From: Methylococcaceae bacterium | GTDB taxonomy: Bacteria; Pseudomonadota; Gammaproteobacteria; Methylococcales; Methylococcaceae | NCBI GenBank assembly: GCA_004299145.1 | Contig: SCQD01000312.1 | Location: 1 to 34,640 of the forward strand | Reading direction: 5' to 3' | DNA length: 34,640 nucleotides | Part shown: piece by piece, positions 1-6,843 of the stretch | How positions within the stretch are numbered: the stretch's first letter is position 1 | How the letters are laid out: the number at the start of each line of letters is the position of its first letter | Notes under the pieces: model-generated | The model's database searches: none | What the model saw: the letters and a program-made list of their open reading frames with translations, nothing else | What the model was told of the DNA's origin: nothing | Position numbers and translations under genes: made by a program

Positions 1-86
1 TATTTGCCAAACCCATGCCCGCGCTGGAATTTGATGCCATGCTGCAAGGTCAATGCGGTTGAATTAAGCAGTCCATGCCACGCCAT
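1..86 (-). CDS. Possible 5' end of a gene following the TonB receptor (partial, runs off window)
   Basis: On the minus strand an ATG at 86-84 overlaps the TGA of the TonB receptor by one base (TGATG). An open frame of 28 codons then runs to the window edge, beginning MAWHGLLNSTALTLQ. The overlap would allow translational coupling, and genes behind TonB receptors often encode partner uptake proteins. I do not recognise the peptide and it is too short to assign a family, so this is a weak call that rests mainly on the arrangement. Confidence 0.3.
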   Translation of the reverse strand, partial: MAWHGLLNSTALTLQHGIKFQRGHGFGK

Positions 87-1963
87 CACAGTGAGGCATA
101 AACACCGGCATAGACTGCGGCACCGGGAAAACCAAACCCATTCAATTCCGGGCTGCGCTCGCTATTCAGGTTTTCGCCGCGCACGTAGAGTTTCCATTGT
201 GGCGTCAACTGATAATTGAGTTGCGCGTTCAATCGGGGCGCCGCCTCAGCTTGCAAGGTATTGGCCATATCGAACCAGTACGCATCGCGGAAGGTCAACT
301 CGACGCGCACCGATATCGGCTGGGTAATGCGGAATTCATTCCAGAACTGCCCCTGGTGGGAGGGACGCACCGGCACTTTTAAATCCGTTACGGCATTGCG
401 CGCGTCCAGAAAGGTATAGTTCAAGCCACTGCTCCAGATGTCGTTCCAGGCGTGGCGGGCCTGAGCTTCCGCTCCCCAGACGTTCGCATCGGCTACGTTG
501 GCTGCGTTGCTGGCGCCGGTGCGCGGGTCGGCCTGCAAAATAATCAAGTTATGGTAGCGCTGGTAGTAACCGCTGAAGCTGATCTCGCTTTTGTCGGCAA
601 TCTGCCAGCGCCAACCCGCTTCCCCGCCGACACTGCGCTCCGGTTTTAACAGGGGGTTGCCGAATATGGGGTGCAGGCGCTCATTGACGGCCGGCTGCCG
701 GTAGCCGGTGCCGCCTTTGACCCAAAGCAGCATGTCCCGGCTCAGGCGTCTTCCTCCACCCAGGGTGAAAACAGTATGGTTACCGTAGGGATCGTGGTGA
801 TCGAAGCGCGCTTCGGCGTTGGCCAGCCAGTCGCCGATTTCGGTCTCGGCGCGGACCAGTGGGCTGACGACGGTAGTGGTGGAAAGGACGTTGTTGAACA
901 GGCTGTCGGCGTGCTGCTGCTGGGCGTTCACGCCCCACACCACGCGCGCGACGTCTTTCGGCCCGCTGTTCAAGGCAAAACGGTGGGTGTTTTCCCAGCG
1001 CCCCAACCAGAGCTGGCTGGTCAAATCCAGCGGAAAACGTTGAGGGCCGATTTGTCCAACCGTGCCGGTTACCCGGTCTTTGGTGAAGCCGATCTGCAAC
1101 AGACTGTCCCAATCCGCCGTAACGGCGTAGCGGCCCCGCGTTTGCGCCACCCAGGTTTCGGTGACGCTCACCCCTCTGGGATCGTCTTTCCACCCGACCG
1201 TACCATTGGACAAAATACCGGGGCCGTCCATTTGCTCGCGGGTGCGCACAAAATAGAAAGAGCTGTCGAGGCTGCCGCGCTCAAAATCCTTGTCCCAGCG
1301 CAGCAAACCATTGGTCATCTGAAAGCCGTCGCGCTCGCGCCCGCCGCGTTCCGGTCCGGCCTGGCTGATCCCCTCGAAAATATCGCCGCGGCCGGCGGCG
1401 AAGGTCCAATCACCCAGCGCGTTCTGCTGGCCGGCGCCCAGGTTGGTGCGCAAAGTGCCGTAACTGCCGCCTTCCAGGTGCAAAAAAGCTTCATTGTCCT
1501 GCAGGCGGCGGCTTTGCAATTGGATGGTGCCGCCCAAAGTGCGGCTGCCGAGGCGCTCACCGCCCGGTCCGCGCACCAGGCTGACGCGGTCAAACAAGTC
1601 CAGCGGAAAATGGCTGAGCGGAAAAAAGCCGGCAAAGGAATTGAACAAAGGCACGCCGTCCAGGCTGACCAGACCCAGACCGCCACTGGCGCCGCGAAAG
1701 GTTATGCCGGTGGTCGTGCCTTGGCCGGTTTGGTTAAGCGTCAGACCGCCGAGATAGCGCAGCGCGCCGTTGAGATCGGCTTTCCCCCCGTCCTCCAGAT
1801 CGGCTCGTTCAAGACTGGTAGCCTGGCCTATTTCGGCCGTCAGGGGCATATTCGCCTGCGTATCGTAAACATCAACCGAGGGCAACTGGGGCGTGTCATC
1901 ACTTAAAGCCAAAGAACTGAAAAAGATGATGCCGGGGAGCGGCAGAAAGCGAACAATAAACAT
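86..1963 (-). CDS. TonB-dependent outer-membrane receptor
   Basis: The 625-residue product has a plausible signal peptide (about residues 1-21). An N-terminal plug domain follows, with LNGALRYLGGLTLNQTG, a conserved-type ITFRG segment and SLVRGPGGERLGSRTLGGTI at about residues 60-150. The rest is a long beta-barrel rich in alternating aromatic and polar residues, with the family's late segments (GYRQPAVNERLHPIFGNPLLKPERS, NYTFLDARN, LYVRGENLNSE). Such proteins import metal chelates, cobalamin or other scarce solutes across the outer membrane using TonB-ExbBD energy. The sequence does not identify the substrate. The barrel ends in Leu rather than the usual Phe. It is transcribed convergently with nothing nearby; rpoH lies upstream on the same strand but behind its own terminator. 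A copper or iron ligand is plausible given the multicopper oxidase close by, but that is inference. Confidence 0.9.
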   Translation of the reverse strand: MFIVRFLPLPGIIFFSSLALSDDTPQLPSVDVYDTQANMPLTAEIGQATSLERADLEDGGKADLNGALRYLGGLTLNQTGQGTTTGITFRGASGGLGLVSLDGVPLFNSFAGFFPLSHFPLDLFDRVSLVRGPGGERLGSRTLGGTIQLQSRRLQDNEAFLHLEGGSYGTLRTNLGAGQQNALGDWTFAAGRGDIFEGISQAGPERGGRERDGFQMTNGLLRWDKDFERGSLDSSFYFVRTREQMDGPGILSNGTVGWKDDPRGVSVTETWVAQTRGRYAVTADWDSLLQIGFTKDRVTGTVGQIGPQRFPLDLTSQLWLGRWENTHRFALNSGPKDVARVVWGVNAQQQHADSLFNNVLSTTTVVSPLVRAETEIGDWLANAEARFDHHDPYGNHTVFTLGGGRRLSRDMLLWVKGGTGYRQPAVNERLHPIFGNPLLKPERSVGGEAGWRWQIADKSEISFSGYYQRYHNLIILQADPRTGASNAANVADANVWGAEAQARHAWNDIWSSGLNYTFLDARNAVTDLKVPVRPSHQGQFWNEFRITQPISVRVELTFRDAYWFDMANTLQAEAAPRLNAQLNYQLTPQWKLYVRGENLNSERSPELNGFGFPGAAVYAGVYASL

Positions 1964-1982
1964 AAATTTTTTATTACCTATT

Positions 1983-2013
1983 ATTATATTGTGTTTTAAA
2001 TATTCACCATCAA
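1983..2013 (-). promoter_or_regulatory. Candidate sigma-70 promoter for the TonB receptor
   Basis: On the minus strand TTGATG (2013-2008) and a perfect TATAAT (1988-1983) lie just upstream of the receptor start at 1963 in very AT-rich DNA. The 19-base spacer is longer than ideal, so only the -10 is convincing. Confidence 0.35.
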
Positions 2014-2091
2014 CTGTTTAGTTTAACGACATTGAATCGTTCGGTTTTTTGAGCGGATGAAAGGGTATACAAACCGGCAAGATCCCTCCTT

Positions 2092-2120
2092 AAAAAGCGA
2101 AAGCGGCCCGGAGGCCGCTT
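2092..2120 (-). terminator. Rho-independent terminator of rpoH
   Basis: Read on the minus strand, AAGCGGCC, a TCCG loop and GGCCGCTT form an 8-bp GC-rich stem. After four bases comes a run of five Ts. It starts 9 bases past the rpoH stop codon and separates rpoH from the TonB receptor. Confidence 0.8.
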
Positions 2121-2128
2121 GCTTTGGC

Positions 2129-2983
2129 TTACATAGCCACCAATAACCGACTTTTAAGCTTATCCATCGCATTTTTTTCCAACTGCCGGATTCTTTCGGC
2201 CGATACGTTGTAACGATCGGCCAGTTGGTGCAGCGTGGCTTTCTCGTCGCCCAGCCAGCGGCTGGTGACGATTTCGCGGCTGCGCTCGTCCAGTTGCTCC
2301 AGCGCCTGGTGCAGCAACAGCTCCTGGCGTTGGTCCCATTCACCGGCTTCCAGCGCGTCGGCCGGATCGGCGTTATCGTGCTGCAAGTAGTGGATGGGCG
2401 AACTGTAATCGGTTTCGCCGTCCTCGGACTGGCCATCCAAAGCCACGTCGTAGTTTTCCAGGCGACTTTCCATTTCGTATACGGTTTCCACCTTGACGCC
2501 GAGATCGTCGGCCACGGCTTGCGCCTCGTCGCGCGTCAGCCAGCCCAGGTGTTTTTTGGCCTTGCGCAAGTTGAAAAACAGTTTGCGCTGGGCTTTGGTG
2601 GTGGCGATTTTGACGATACGCCAGTTCTGGATGATGTATTCGTGAATTTCGGCGCGAATCCAGTGCACGGCGAAAGAAACCAGACGCACGCCCATTTCAG
2701 GGTCAAAGCGCTTGACGGCTTTCATCAGGCCGATATTGCCTTCTTGCACCAAATCGCTGAACGGCAGGCCATAACCGCTGTAACCCCGGGCGATGTGCGC
2801 CACGAAGCGCAGATTGGACACTACCAGATGGCGCGCGGCATCCAAATCGCCTTCATCGCGATAGCGGCGAGCCAATTGCTGCTCCTCGCCCGCATCCAAA
2901 CGCGGTACCCGGTTGATGGCGGACACATAGGCATCAATGGAGTCGACGCCGAGATCGACAGGCAAAGCCAAAGCAGTGTTCAT
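2129..2983 (-). CDS. rpoH: RNA polymerase heat-shock sigma factor RpoH (sigma-32)
   Basis: This 284-residue protein directs RNA polymerase to heat-shock promoters (chaperones, proteases). Visible parts are sigma region 2 ([20 protein letters not shown] and [23 protein letters not shown], about residues 80-130), the RpoH box QRKLFFNLR that distinguishes sigma-32 from other group members, and region 4 with its helix-turn-helix ([25 protein letters not shown]) near the C-terminus. Length matches the family (about 284). The ATG at 2983 has a good GGAAGGA ribosome-binding site. A perfect CIRCE element lies about 40-65 bases upstream, implying repression by HrcA and so a link between the two heat-shock circuits. 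A terminator follows the gene. Confidence 0.97.
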   Translation of the reverse strand: MNTALALPVDLGVDSIDAYVSAINRVPRLDAGEEQQLARRYRDEGDLDAARHLVVSNLRFVAHIARGYSGYGLPFSDLVQEGNIGLMKAVKRFDPEMGVRLVSFAVHWIRAEIHEYIIQNWRIVKIATTKAQRKLFFNLRKAKKHLGWLTRDEAQAVADDLGVKVETVYEMESRLENYDVALDGQSEDGETDYSSPIHYLQHDNADPADALEAGEWDQRQELLLHQALEQLDERSREIVTSRWLGDEKATLHQLADRYNVSAERIRQLEKNAMDKLKSRLLVAM

Positions 2984-3021
2984 ATTGATTCATTCCTTCC
3001 GAAATCAAGGATGGAACTAGT

Positions 3022-3048
3022 TTAGCACTCACCGAAATAGAGTGCTAA
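3022..3048. promoter_or_regulatory. CIRCE element (HrcA operator) upstream of rpoH
   Basis: The site reads TTAGCACTC, nine bases, GAGTGCTAA: an exact match to the CIRCE inverted repeat bound by the HrcA repressor. On the minus strand it is followed closely by TAAACT, so it probably overlaps the rpoH promoter. CIRCE normally precedes groESL or dnaK/hrcA operons; here the only gene it can serve is rpoH, since the multicopper oxidase start lies about 470 bases away in the other direction. Confidence 0.93.
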
Positions 3049-3078
3049 CACTTTGGATGACGCCACCGGAGCGCGGAC

Positions 3079-3115
3079 AAAAAAAAAAGCAGGCCGTCAT
3101 TGTCAAACGGCCTGC
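3079..3115 (-). terminator. Strong Rho-independent terminator on the minus strand, without an obvious gene
   Basis: On the minus strand GCAGGCCGT, a 9-base loop and ACGGCCTGC form a 9-bp GC-rich stem followed by ten Ts (3088-3079). It sits upstream of CIRCE and rpoH, so it must end a transcript starting further upstream on the minus strand (3116 to about 3450), where no credible protein gene is present. Confidence 0.8.
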
Positions 3116-3230
3116 CCAAGTAGTTTCGAGAGGAAGAGAGCTCGTAAAAGCATCAAAGAGTCGTCAGGAAACTGGAGGTAACCTTCAAACTTGGCGATAG
3201 ATTATCCGATAAATCCCTCTGAATAAATGT

Positions 3231-3302
3231 GGCAAATTGTCGCAGTTTCATAATTTGAAAAGAATGCGGCAAATACCGCAGCAACGAGGCAAATGCCGCA
3301 TT
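3231..3302 (+). repeat. Three degenerate copies of a GGCAAATnCCGCA repeat
   Basis: Copies lie at 3231-3244 (degenerate), 3268-3280 and 3288-3300. The last two also form an inverted repeat: AATGCGGCA at 3263-3271 pairs with TGCCGCATT at 3294-3302. The spacing and position in a divergent control region suggest a protein-binding array, but no known regulator is recognised. Confidence 0.5.
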
Positions 3303-3444
3303 TTCGCCCCACGGCCGTTACTCGAAACATTCGAGTACGCGCCAATAATGCATAGTTTAAGAAATTGATAGTTTTCACTTTGATACACAAACTATGCGCA
3401 ATCACCCCTCCAAGCGGCAACGCCTCCACCGCTTGGAGATGGCA

Positions 3445-3474
3445 TTGCCAATGCCGAGCAGATTGCTCTACAAT
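3445..3474 (+). promoter_or_regulatory. Candidate sigma-70 promoter of the multicopper oxidase
   Basis: TTGCCA (3445-3450) and TACAAT (3469-3474) are separated by 18 bases, each one or two mismatches from consensus, about 45 bases before the chosen ATG at 3520. A Fur-like palindrome lies immediately downstream, where a repressor would block initiation. Confidence 0.5.
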
Positions 3475-3482
3475 GCCCGACG

Positions 3483-3501
3483 AATAATATTCGTTCTCAT
3501 T
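3483..3501. promoter_or_regulatory. Possible Fur box
   Basis: Read on the minus strand the 19-mer begins AATGAGAA and ends ATTATT, the usual halves of Fur operators (NATNAT repeats around AATGAGAAT). About half of the positions match the E. coli consensus GATAATGATAATCATTATC exactly, so this is a suggestion rather than an identification. It would make the downstream oxidase iron-responsive. Confidence 0.4.
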
Positions 3502-3519
3502 AACGACACAGACATCCCC

Positions 3520-4560
3520 ATGAACCCTACCGCCCCGTTCCTCTCGCAGCGCTCACGTCGACAGGGAATGCTGTTGCTACTGCTGTTGCTGCTCTCTGTT
3601 TACGCACACGCCGCTGATCGCCATTATTACGTGGCGGCGGAGGACGCACGCTGGGATTATGCCCCCAGCAATTTCAACCTGGTCCATTGCCATGGCGACA
3701 GCATGCCCTGCGCGCTGCCTTATCCGTGGCGCACCAATCATGTGTACGCCAAAGTCCGCTACGTGGAATACCTGGACGCCGGATTCAGCACGCCAAAACC
3801 GCAGCCAGAGTGGCTGGGTATATTAGGACCGGTGCTGCGCGCCGAGGTCGGCGATACGCTGCACGTGCATTTTTGCAACAAATCGGCGAGCGGCAGTTAC
3901 AGCATGCATTCGCACGGCGTGCGTTACGACAAAGACAGCGAAGGCGCTCACTACATGGGCGTCAACAGCGGCATGCCGCCGGGACGCGGCGCCAGCGTGA
4001 GGCCGGGAGACTGTTTTGAGTATATCTGGCACGCCGACAAGTCCAGCGGTCCCGCGGAAGGCGACGTCAGTTCCAAAGTCTGGTGGTACCACTCGCATAT
4101 GGACGAATCCGACGAAACCAACAGCGGCCTGCTGGGTCCGCTCATCGTCACGCGCAAGGGCATGGCCAAAGCCGATGGCTCGCCCATCGACGTGGACAAG
4201 GAATTTATCGCCGCGTTTTTTATTTTCAACGAGCGGGACGGCGAAGAATCCGGCCTGATGCACAGCATCAACGGCTATATCTTCGGCAACCTGAAAGGAT
4301 TGATCATGAAAAAAGGCGATAAAGTGCGCTGGCACTTGCTGGGCATGGGCAACGAGGTCGATTTGCACACGCCGCATTGGCACGGCGAAACGCTGACCAT
4401 CGGCACGCCGCCGCGCCGCACCGACGTAGTGGAGTTGCTCCCCGCCTCCATGGTCACCGCCGACATGCGCGCATCCAACGTCGGTGAATGGCTATTCCAC
4501 TGCCACGTGGCGGATCATATCGACGCGGGCATGGTCACCACCTACCAAATCCAGCCTTGA
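3520..4560 (+). CDS. Two-domain multicopper oxidase (ceruloplasmin/hephaestin-like)
   Basis: The 346-residue exported enzyme should couple one-electron oxidation of a metal ion or phenol to reduction of O2 to water. A signal peptide covers about residues 10-32 (RSRRQG then a Leu run ending AHA). Domain 1 (35-215) supplies trinuclear-cluster ligands HSHG (H130, H132) and YHSH (H191, H193). Its GPVLRAEVGDTLHVHF and KDSEGAHYMG segments match ceruloplasmin and hephaestin. Domain 2 (225-346) has HTPHWHG (H283, H286, H288) and HCHVADHIDAGM (H327, C328, H329, H333, M338). A type-1 copper site is therefore visible only in domain 2. I chose the ATG at 3520 because it follows the promoter and precedes the signal peptide; an earlier in-frame ATG at 3394 adds a non-signal-like extension. 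A ferroxidase or copper-tolerance role is likely but unproven. Confidence 0.88.
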   Translation: MNPTAPFLSQRSRRQGMLLLLLLLLSVYAHAADRHYYVAAEDARWDYAPSNFNLVHCHGDSMPCALPYPWRTNHVYAKVRYVEYLDAGFSTPKPQPEWLGILGPVLRAEVGDTLHVHFCNKSASGSYSMHSHGVRYDKDSEGAHYMGVNSGMPPGRGASVRPGDCFEYIWHADKSSGPAEGDVSSKVWWYHSHMDESDETNSGLLGPLIVTRKGMAKADGSPIDVDKEFIAAFFIFNERDGEESGLMHSINGYIFGNLKGLIMKKGDKVRWHLLGMGNEVDLHTPHWHGETLTIGTPPRRTDVVELLPASMVTADMRASNVGEWLFHCHVADHIDAGMVTTYQIQP

Positions 4561-4591
4561 TGCATGCGGCTGATCGCTGCCGCCCTCTTCA

Positions 4592-5302
4592 TCAATAATG
4601 CCCAGCGCTGCCTACCCGTCCCGGCATGGTAAATGAGAAGGGCGGCACCCGGCCCACCAAGGCTTCGACCAAAGCCAGCTCCGCATCCGTATGGTCTACG
4701 ACCGGAGCAGGCTGGATGCGGTTGGCGCCCGTGCCGGCGATATAGCGCGGCGCGTCGTGATGTTGGGAGTAAATGCTCTCGCTTTGCTCCGGCGCGCCCA
4801 GGGCGGTGATTTGCGTCAGCCCATAGCAAGTGCACACGTAGCTCTGTTCCGGTTGTGATTCCACGTAGACCCCGGTGCCGCGTATGCCGATAGTGGCGTG
4901 GGCGGTTTGTATGGCGTGCTCGCGCTTGCCGAATACGGACAACAAGCCACCGGTCAGCAAGCGCAAGCCATGGACGATGAGGCCGTCGCGGCCGGTCAGG
5001 TGCAATTCCGAGCGGGGACGCAGGATGAAAGCGTCCTGCCCCACCGCAAAAATCACCTGGCCATTCGGCCCGGTCTGCACCTGGTCATTGGCGCTAATCA
5101 GCGTCTGTGCGTCAGCAGCCAGGCCGTTCACCGATACTTCGCCTTCGATGCGATAAATGGAGCGTCCCGGCGGCAACGGTCCCGGCGTTTTGCCCAGCGG
5201 CTCGGCGCGCAAAACCGGCGCCGCCCCCAGCATGAAACAACCCGCCCCCAAGCAGCGCAACAGCAGGCGCCGCTGTGACTCAAAAGCGTTTATTTGTGGC
5301 AT
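4592..5302 (-). CDS. FecR-domain exported protein
   Basis: The 236-residue product starts at the ATG at 5302, behind GGGAGACAGGGCA. Its N-terminal region (RRLLLRCLGAGCFMLGAAPVLRA, about residues 11-33) is an export signal; the paired arginines hint at Tat export but the full motif is absent. The FecR-type domain follows: RSIYRIEGEVSVNGLAAD, DQVQTGPNGQVIFAVGQDAFILRPRSEL and HATIGIRGTGVYVE. In true FecR this fold relays a TonB-receptor signal to a sigma factor; stand-alone exported versions like this have no cytoplasmic region and are of unknown role, possibly surface or adhesin assembly. It is divergent from the outer-membrane barrel gene 61 bases away, which suggests a shared control region and function. 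No sigma factor lies next to it. Confidence 0.75.
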   Translation of the reverse strand: MPQINAFESQRRLLLRCLGAGCFMLGAAPVLRAEPLGKTPGPLPPGRSIYRIEGEVSVNGLAADAQTLISANDQVQTGPNGQVIFAVGQDAFILRPRSELHLTGRDGLIVHGLRLLTGGLLSVFGKREHAIQTAHATIGIRGTGVYVESQPEQSYVCTCYGLTQITALGAPEQSESIYSQHHDAPRYIAGTGANRIQPAPVVDHTDAELALVEALVGRVPPFSFTMPGRVGSAGHY

Positions 5303-5363
5303 TGCCCTGTCTCCCGTTTCGTTGTTAGACTCGCCCGGCCTCACGAATTATAAAGGGTTAACA

Positions 5364-6266
5364 ATGACTATACAGCGTGTAGCGTGTGCCTGGATCATGG
5401 CCGGCTCGGCGATGTGCGCCTGGGCCGAGGATTATTACGGCCACATAAACAGCGGACTTGGCTATAACGATAACGTAACGCGCGGTGCCGACGACAGTTT
5501 TCGGCGCGGCGATTTTACTTACCGGGTGGGCGGCGCCGTGGGAACAAACTGGCGCATGAGCGAGCGTAGCGGCCTGGCCCTGGAGCTGCAGGTGGACGGC
5601 AACCAGTTCCAGCGGTTCGAGCGGCTCTCCTCTTTACGCGGCGCCCTGTTGACGCGCGCATTGTTCAAACCGTTCGAGACTTATGGAGCGCCTTGGCTGG
5701 CTTTGGAATCGGAAGCCGAACTGATCGGCCACAAAGACAGTGCCTTGCGGGACCGCTGGGGATGGAGCGGGCGCGCTTTGTCGGGGGCGCGTTTGACGGA
5801 TCGCGTGAGCGCCAGCCTGGGCTATCAATACAGTTTGAGCCGAGGCTCCCAGTGGGGCGTCTGGAATAGCGAAACCCATACCTTGCTGGCGGGGATGGAA
5901 TACGAATTAACCCAGCAATGGAAGCTGTTCCTCGACTACCAGATGGGCGTAGGAAAATTCAACGCCAGCGCGACCTGGTCGCCCACAACCTGGTCACCCG
6001 CAGCCTGGCCGTCACCGCGCCCCGGCGGAGCCATGCCTTCCTACGACGCGCGCTGGCGCGACAAAGCGCTGGAAGCCGAAGCGAACACCGTGGTCTACAG
6101 CTATCTTTTGGACGGAGTCAACCAGCAACTGACCGTGGGCAGCTTATGGATGTTTGCCCCTGATTGGCAACTGACGCTATCCGGCCAGTATTTCGCCCTG
6201 GACGGCGAAGCCGGCGCTTTCTACCAAGGCTTTGGCGCCAACGCGGGCGTCGACTATCGGTTTTAA
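5364..6266 (+). CDS. Outer-membrane beta-barrel protein of unknown function
   Basis: The 300-residue protein starts at the ATG at 5364 with a signal peptide ending about AWA (residue 22). The rest is a chain of amphipathic strands typical of a barrel (NSGLGYNDNVTRG, ALELQVDGNQFQRF, SLGYQYSLSRGSQWG, WKLFLDYQMGVGKFN) and ends GVDYRF, the C-terminal Phe signal for BAM insertion. The opening GLGYNDNV motif is common in surface-assembly and heavy-metal-cluster barrels of proteobacteria, but no specific family is secure. A short S/T/P/W-rich repeat (WSPTTWSPAAW, about residues 208-220) probably forms a loop. It is divergent from the FecR-domain gene and overlaps the stop of the next minus-strand gene by 4 bases. 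Confidence 0.7.
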   Translation: MTIQRVACAWIMAGSAMCAWAEDYYGHINSGLGYNDNVTRGADDSFRRGDFTYRVGGAVGTNWRMSERSGLALELQVDGNQFQRFERLSSLRGALLTRALFKPFETYGAPWLALESEAELIGHKDSALRDRWGWSGRALSGARLTDRVSASLGYQYSLSRGSQWGVWNSETHTLLAGMEYELTQQWKLFLDYQMGVGKFNASATWSPTTWSPAAWPSPRPGGAMPSYDARWRDKALEAEANTVVYSYLLDGVNQQLTVGSLWMFAPDWQLTLSGQYFALDGEAGAFYQGFGANAGVDYRF

Positions 6267-6841
6267 GGTAACCGTGCGGGGAGATTGAGCGCAGGCGTGG
6301 ATGGTTGCGGTTGCGGTTGAGGATTGACGCCGGGTTGCGGCACGGGCTGGTCGCCGGGACCGGGATGATTGCGGGAATCTTTGCCGGGGTAAGGATGAAT
6401 GCCGAATCCTGCCGGTGGCCGCCGGTTTTGCGGTATGGCGGGCGTGATAACGATCACCGCCGGTACGTCGGCACTGTGATTCAAGTTTTCCGCTGCCTGG
6501 GCTTTGAGCAAGTCACGCTGATAACGCGCACCGGCTTCGGCGGCGCGGGCCTGGCGTTCCGCCGCGCGCGCGGCGTCTTCCTCGGCGCGGACTTTACGCT
6601 CCTCCATTTCCCGTGCCTGCTCCGCTTGGCGCAAAGCTTCCTTACGCTGCTGTTCCTGGTATATCCGCTGCAACTCCTCGGCGCTGGGCTCGCTGACCGG
6701 TATATCCAGCCGGCGGCACGCCTCGTTCAGCGGTTTTTCGCTGTAATAAGGCTTGCCGTCCTTGTCACACAGATAAACCTCTTGGGCGCCGGCAACGGCA
6801 CTGACCAGCAATGCCGCCGGAAAGACGATGCGCCGATGCAT
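6263..6841 (-). CDS. DUF4124-domain periplasmic protein with coiled coil
   Basis: The 192-residue product has a signal peptide (to about residue 18, AVAGA). A DUF4124-type segment follows (EVYLCDKDGKPYYSEKPLNEACRRLDIP, about residues 20-47), a domain common in exported gammaproteobacterial proteins of unknown function. Next come a highly charged Glu/Arg/Ala coiled coil (about 55-115) and a proline-rich tail with PQPQPQP. Its start is two bases beyond the stop of the ferredoxin reductase gene, so it may be the last gene of the globin-reductase operon, although nothing in its sequence points to nitric oxide. I preferred the ATG at 6841 because the signal peptide starts there; the longer frame reaches into the reductase gene. 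Confidence 0.7.
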   Translation of the reverse strand: MHRRIVFPAALLVSAVAGAQEVYLCDKDGKPYYSEKPLNEACRRLDIPVSEPSAEELQRIYQEQQRKEALRQAEQAREMEERKVRAEEDAARAAERQARAAEAGARYQRDLLKAQAAENLNHSADVPAVIVITPAIPQNRRPPAGFGIHPYPGKDSRNHPGPGDQPVPQPGVNPQPQPQPSTPALNLPARLP

Positions 6842-6843
6842 GA

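Larger units (their letters stand above)
2984..3519. other. Regulatory intergenic region between rpoH and the multicopper oxidase
   Basis: This 536-base gap between divergent genes holds no convincing protein gene. It contains a CIRCE operator, a strong minus-strand terminator with no visible gene in front of it, three copies of a GGCAAAT-type repeat, a small palindrome at 3319-3337 (TACTCGAA, ACA, TTCGAGTA), a plus-strand sigma-70-like promoter and a Fur-like site. A 75-codon minus-strand open frame (3202-3429) has no family resemblance or clear ribosome-binding site. The stretch 3116-3240 could encode a small RNA ending at the terminator. Confidence 0.6.

Noticed and set aside
671-1906. Long plus-strand open frame (411 codons) opposite the TonB receptor
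   Set aside because: It is the antisense of a well-supported gene and has no recognisable domain; GC-rich codon use on the other strand leaves such frames open.
3231-3243. Possible sigma-54 promoter (GG...GC) in the control region
   Set aside because: The GG and GC are 9 rather than 10 bases apart and the surrounding bases do not match TGGCAC...TTGCA.
3202-3429. 75-codon minus-strand open frame upstream of rpoH
   Set aside because: No similarity or ribosome-binding site; it reads through the repeat array. A noncoding transcript fits the terminator better.
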